Below are positions 6,212 through 7,215 of a DNA stretch of 7,215 bases, piece by piece. How positions within the stretch are numbered: position 1 is the first letter of the stretch; each line of letters starts with the position of its first letter. Position numbers and translations under genes: made by a program. The notes below the pieces were generated by a model. It worked only from the letters and a program-made list of their open reading frames with translations, searched no databases and was not told the DNA's origin. Origin of the DNA: Alkanindiges sp. (lineage in GTDB: Bacteria > Pseudomonadota > Gammaproteobacteria > Pseudomonadales > Moraxellaceae); contig JASLIR010000163.1 of NCBI GenBank assembly GCA_030152125.1, forward strand, positions 1 through 7,215. The letters run 5' to 3'.

Positions 6212-7135
6212 ATGTCAGGTGCTACCCACTGGAAAAACCTGAATGAACGGGGCAACTCCTTTGTTCTGACCCTGATGCTATGGGTATACCGTTTTGCCGG
6301 GCGTGCGCTGTTCCGCTTTATTTTAATTTTTATTATCGGCTGGTACTGGCTGTTTGCCAAACGGGTGCGGGAGGCGTCTTTAGAATACCTGCGCCAGCTG
6401 CATGTATACTTTGCGGATAAATCGCCGTTTCAGAATACGCCAACGGTTTTTCACAGCTACCGGCATTTGCTCAGCTTTGGCAATGCCATGCTGGATAAAA
6501 TTGCCGGCTGGCTGGGTGATATTCCGCAGCAGGATTTAGTGATAGAAGGCCATGAGCACTTTAAGGCGCATTATGGCCGTGGGGCGATTATTATCAGCTC
6601 GCATTTTGGCAATATCGAGTTGATCCGGGCGCTGAAAGCGGATCATCACCAGGTTGTGAATGTGCTGGTACATACCGTGCACGCCAGCAAGTTCAATGCT
6701 TTTTTAAAAAAGCTGAATCCCAAGGCGGATGTACGCCTGATTCAGGTTAATGAGCTGGGTGTGGATACCGCGATTATTTTGCAGGAACGGCTGGACGCCG
6801 GGGAGTGGGTGGTGGTCGCAGCCGACCGTACCCCGGTGAACTCCTCCCGCGTGCAGCATGTGGACTTTATGGGGCGCGATGCAGCCTGGCCGGAAGGGGC
6901 ATGGATACTCGCCAGCCTGATGAAGTATCCGACCATTTTGCTGTTCTGCTATCAGGCACAGCAGCAATATCATGTGTATATCGAGCTATTTGCCGAAAAG
7001 ATCAGTTTATCGCGCGCTAACCGCATGCAGGTATTACAACAGCTGATTCAGCGTTATGCCGCAGTGGTGGAAAAACATTGCCAGCGTGCGCCGTATCAGT
7101 GGTTTAATTTTTATCATTTTTGGGATGCACCATGA
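6212..7135 (+). CDS. LpxL/HtrB-like acyltransferase of the APE cluster
   Basis: This 307-residue member of the lipid A late acyltransferase superfamily carries the catalytic HX4E motif in SSHFGNIE (His131, Glu136). Further family marks are AADRTPVN in the middle and the terminal QWFNFYHFW. A hydrophobic segment at about residues 32-48 anchors it to the inner membrane. Proteins of this family move acyl chains from ACP to glycolipids; here the likely job is to acylate the sugar with a fatty acid or with the aryl polyene itself. It matches the C-terminal half of ApeJ-type fusions. The ATG at 6212 is preceded by AGG at 6204-6206 with 5-bp spacing. The stop overlaps the next start by ATGA. A role in ordinary lipid A synthesis is less likely given the neighbours. 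Confidence 0.88.
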   Translation: MSGATHWKNLNERGNSFVLTLMLWVYRFAGRALFRFILIFIIGWYWLFAKRVREASLEYLRQLHVYFADKSPFQNTPTVFHSYRHLLSFGNAMLDKIAGWLGDIPQQDLVIEGHEHFKAHYGRGAIIISSHFGNIELIRALKADHHQVVNVLVHTVHASKFNAFLKKLNPKADVRLIQVNELGVDTAIILQERLDAGEWVVVAADRTPVNSSRVQHVDFMGRDAAWPEGAWILASLMKYPTILLFCYQAQQQYHVYIELFAEKISLSRANRMQVLQQLIQRYAAVVEKHCQRAPYQWFNFYHFWDAP

Positions 7136-7215
7136 CGCATGTTGTTTTTGGCCTACAGGCACTAAGCATTGAACAGGTACTTGCGGTAGCGCAGGGGCAG
7201 GCCCGTGCCGCTTTA
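7132..7215 (+). CDS. HAL/PAL/TAL-type aromatic amino acid ammonia lyase, first 28 codons
   Basis: The ATG at 7132 overlaps the stop of the acyltransferase gene by ATGA, and the frame stays open to the window end. The 28 visible residues contain LSIEQVLAVAQGQARAAL, which fits the N-terminus of aromatic amino acid lyases (L.xxVxxVA.g...v.L). The MIO-forming Ala-Ser-Gly lies further on and cannot be checked. An ammonia lyase of this type is found at exactly this place in some APE and flexirubin clusters, where it makes a cinnamic or coumaric acid starter from Phe or Tyr. The assignment rests on a short sequence plus context, so substrate choice is open. Confidence 0.72.
   Translation, partial: MTHVVFGLQALSIEQVLAVAQGQARAAL

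Overview
The window joins a housekeeping gene to the first half of an aryl polyene (APE) pigment gene cluster. Everything lies on the + strand. The C-terminal part of Der is closer to gammaproteobacterial than to betaproteobacterial Der as I remember them (HQPP..GRR.KLRYAH.GGQNPP, then HGNQ). I therefore infer a Gram-negative Pseudomonadota, leaning to Gammaproteobacteria. The genus cannot be fixed from this sequence. Coding DNA has roughly balanced GC, and the intergenic part is AT-rich.

Layout. Positions 1-588 are the 3' part of der (ribosome-biogenesis GTPase), which ends in an intrinsic terminator whose stem overlaps the stop codon. Positions 589-1098 hold no convincing gene. Most of this gap is a roughly 281-bp MITE-like element (718-998) with near-perfect terminal inverted repeats (GGGTCTGTTGACA...), TA on both sides and two large internal imperfect hairpins. 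It is followed by an AT-rich leader of about 100 bp. From 1099 to the window end, eight genes and the start of a ninth form one tightly packed operon. They are a truncated ketosynthase-like chain length factor (apeC-like), a lysophospholipid-type acyltransferase (apeD-like), two acyl carrier proteins (apeE/apeF-like), a COG4648-type membrane protein (apeG-like), an AMP-dependent ligase fused to a hotdog dehydratase (apeH+apeI-like), a family 2 glycosyltransferase and an LpxL/HtrB-type acyltransferase (the two halves of apeJ, here separate), and the first 28 codons of a HAL/PAL/TAL-type ammonia lyase.

How the genes work together. In the known APE pathway an aromatic acid is activated by the ligase, loaded on an ACP and extended by a type II polyketide/fatty-acid-like system (ketosynthase with chain length factor, ketoreductase, dehydratase) into a conjugated aryl polyene. 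Glycosyltransferase and acyltransferases then build the APE-containing lipid destined for the outer membrane. The ammonia lyase would supply a cinnamate- or coumarate-type precursor from an aromatic amino acid. The missing partners (active ketosynthases, ketoreductase, second dehydratase, thioesterase, LolA-like protein, MMPL-type exporter) are expected just past the right edge.

The pathway type itself is known. The parts worth a second look are the ligase-dehydratase fusion with its Q-rich linker and its apparently displaced catalytic acid, the MITE-like element sitting directly upstream of the operon, and the small leader structures.
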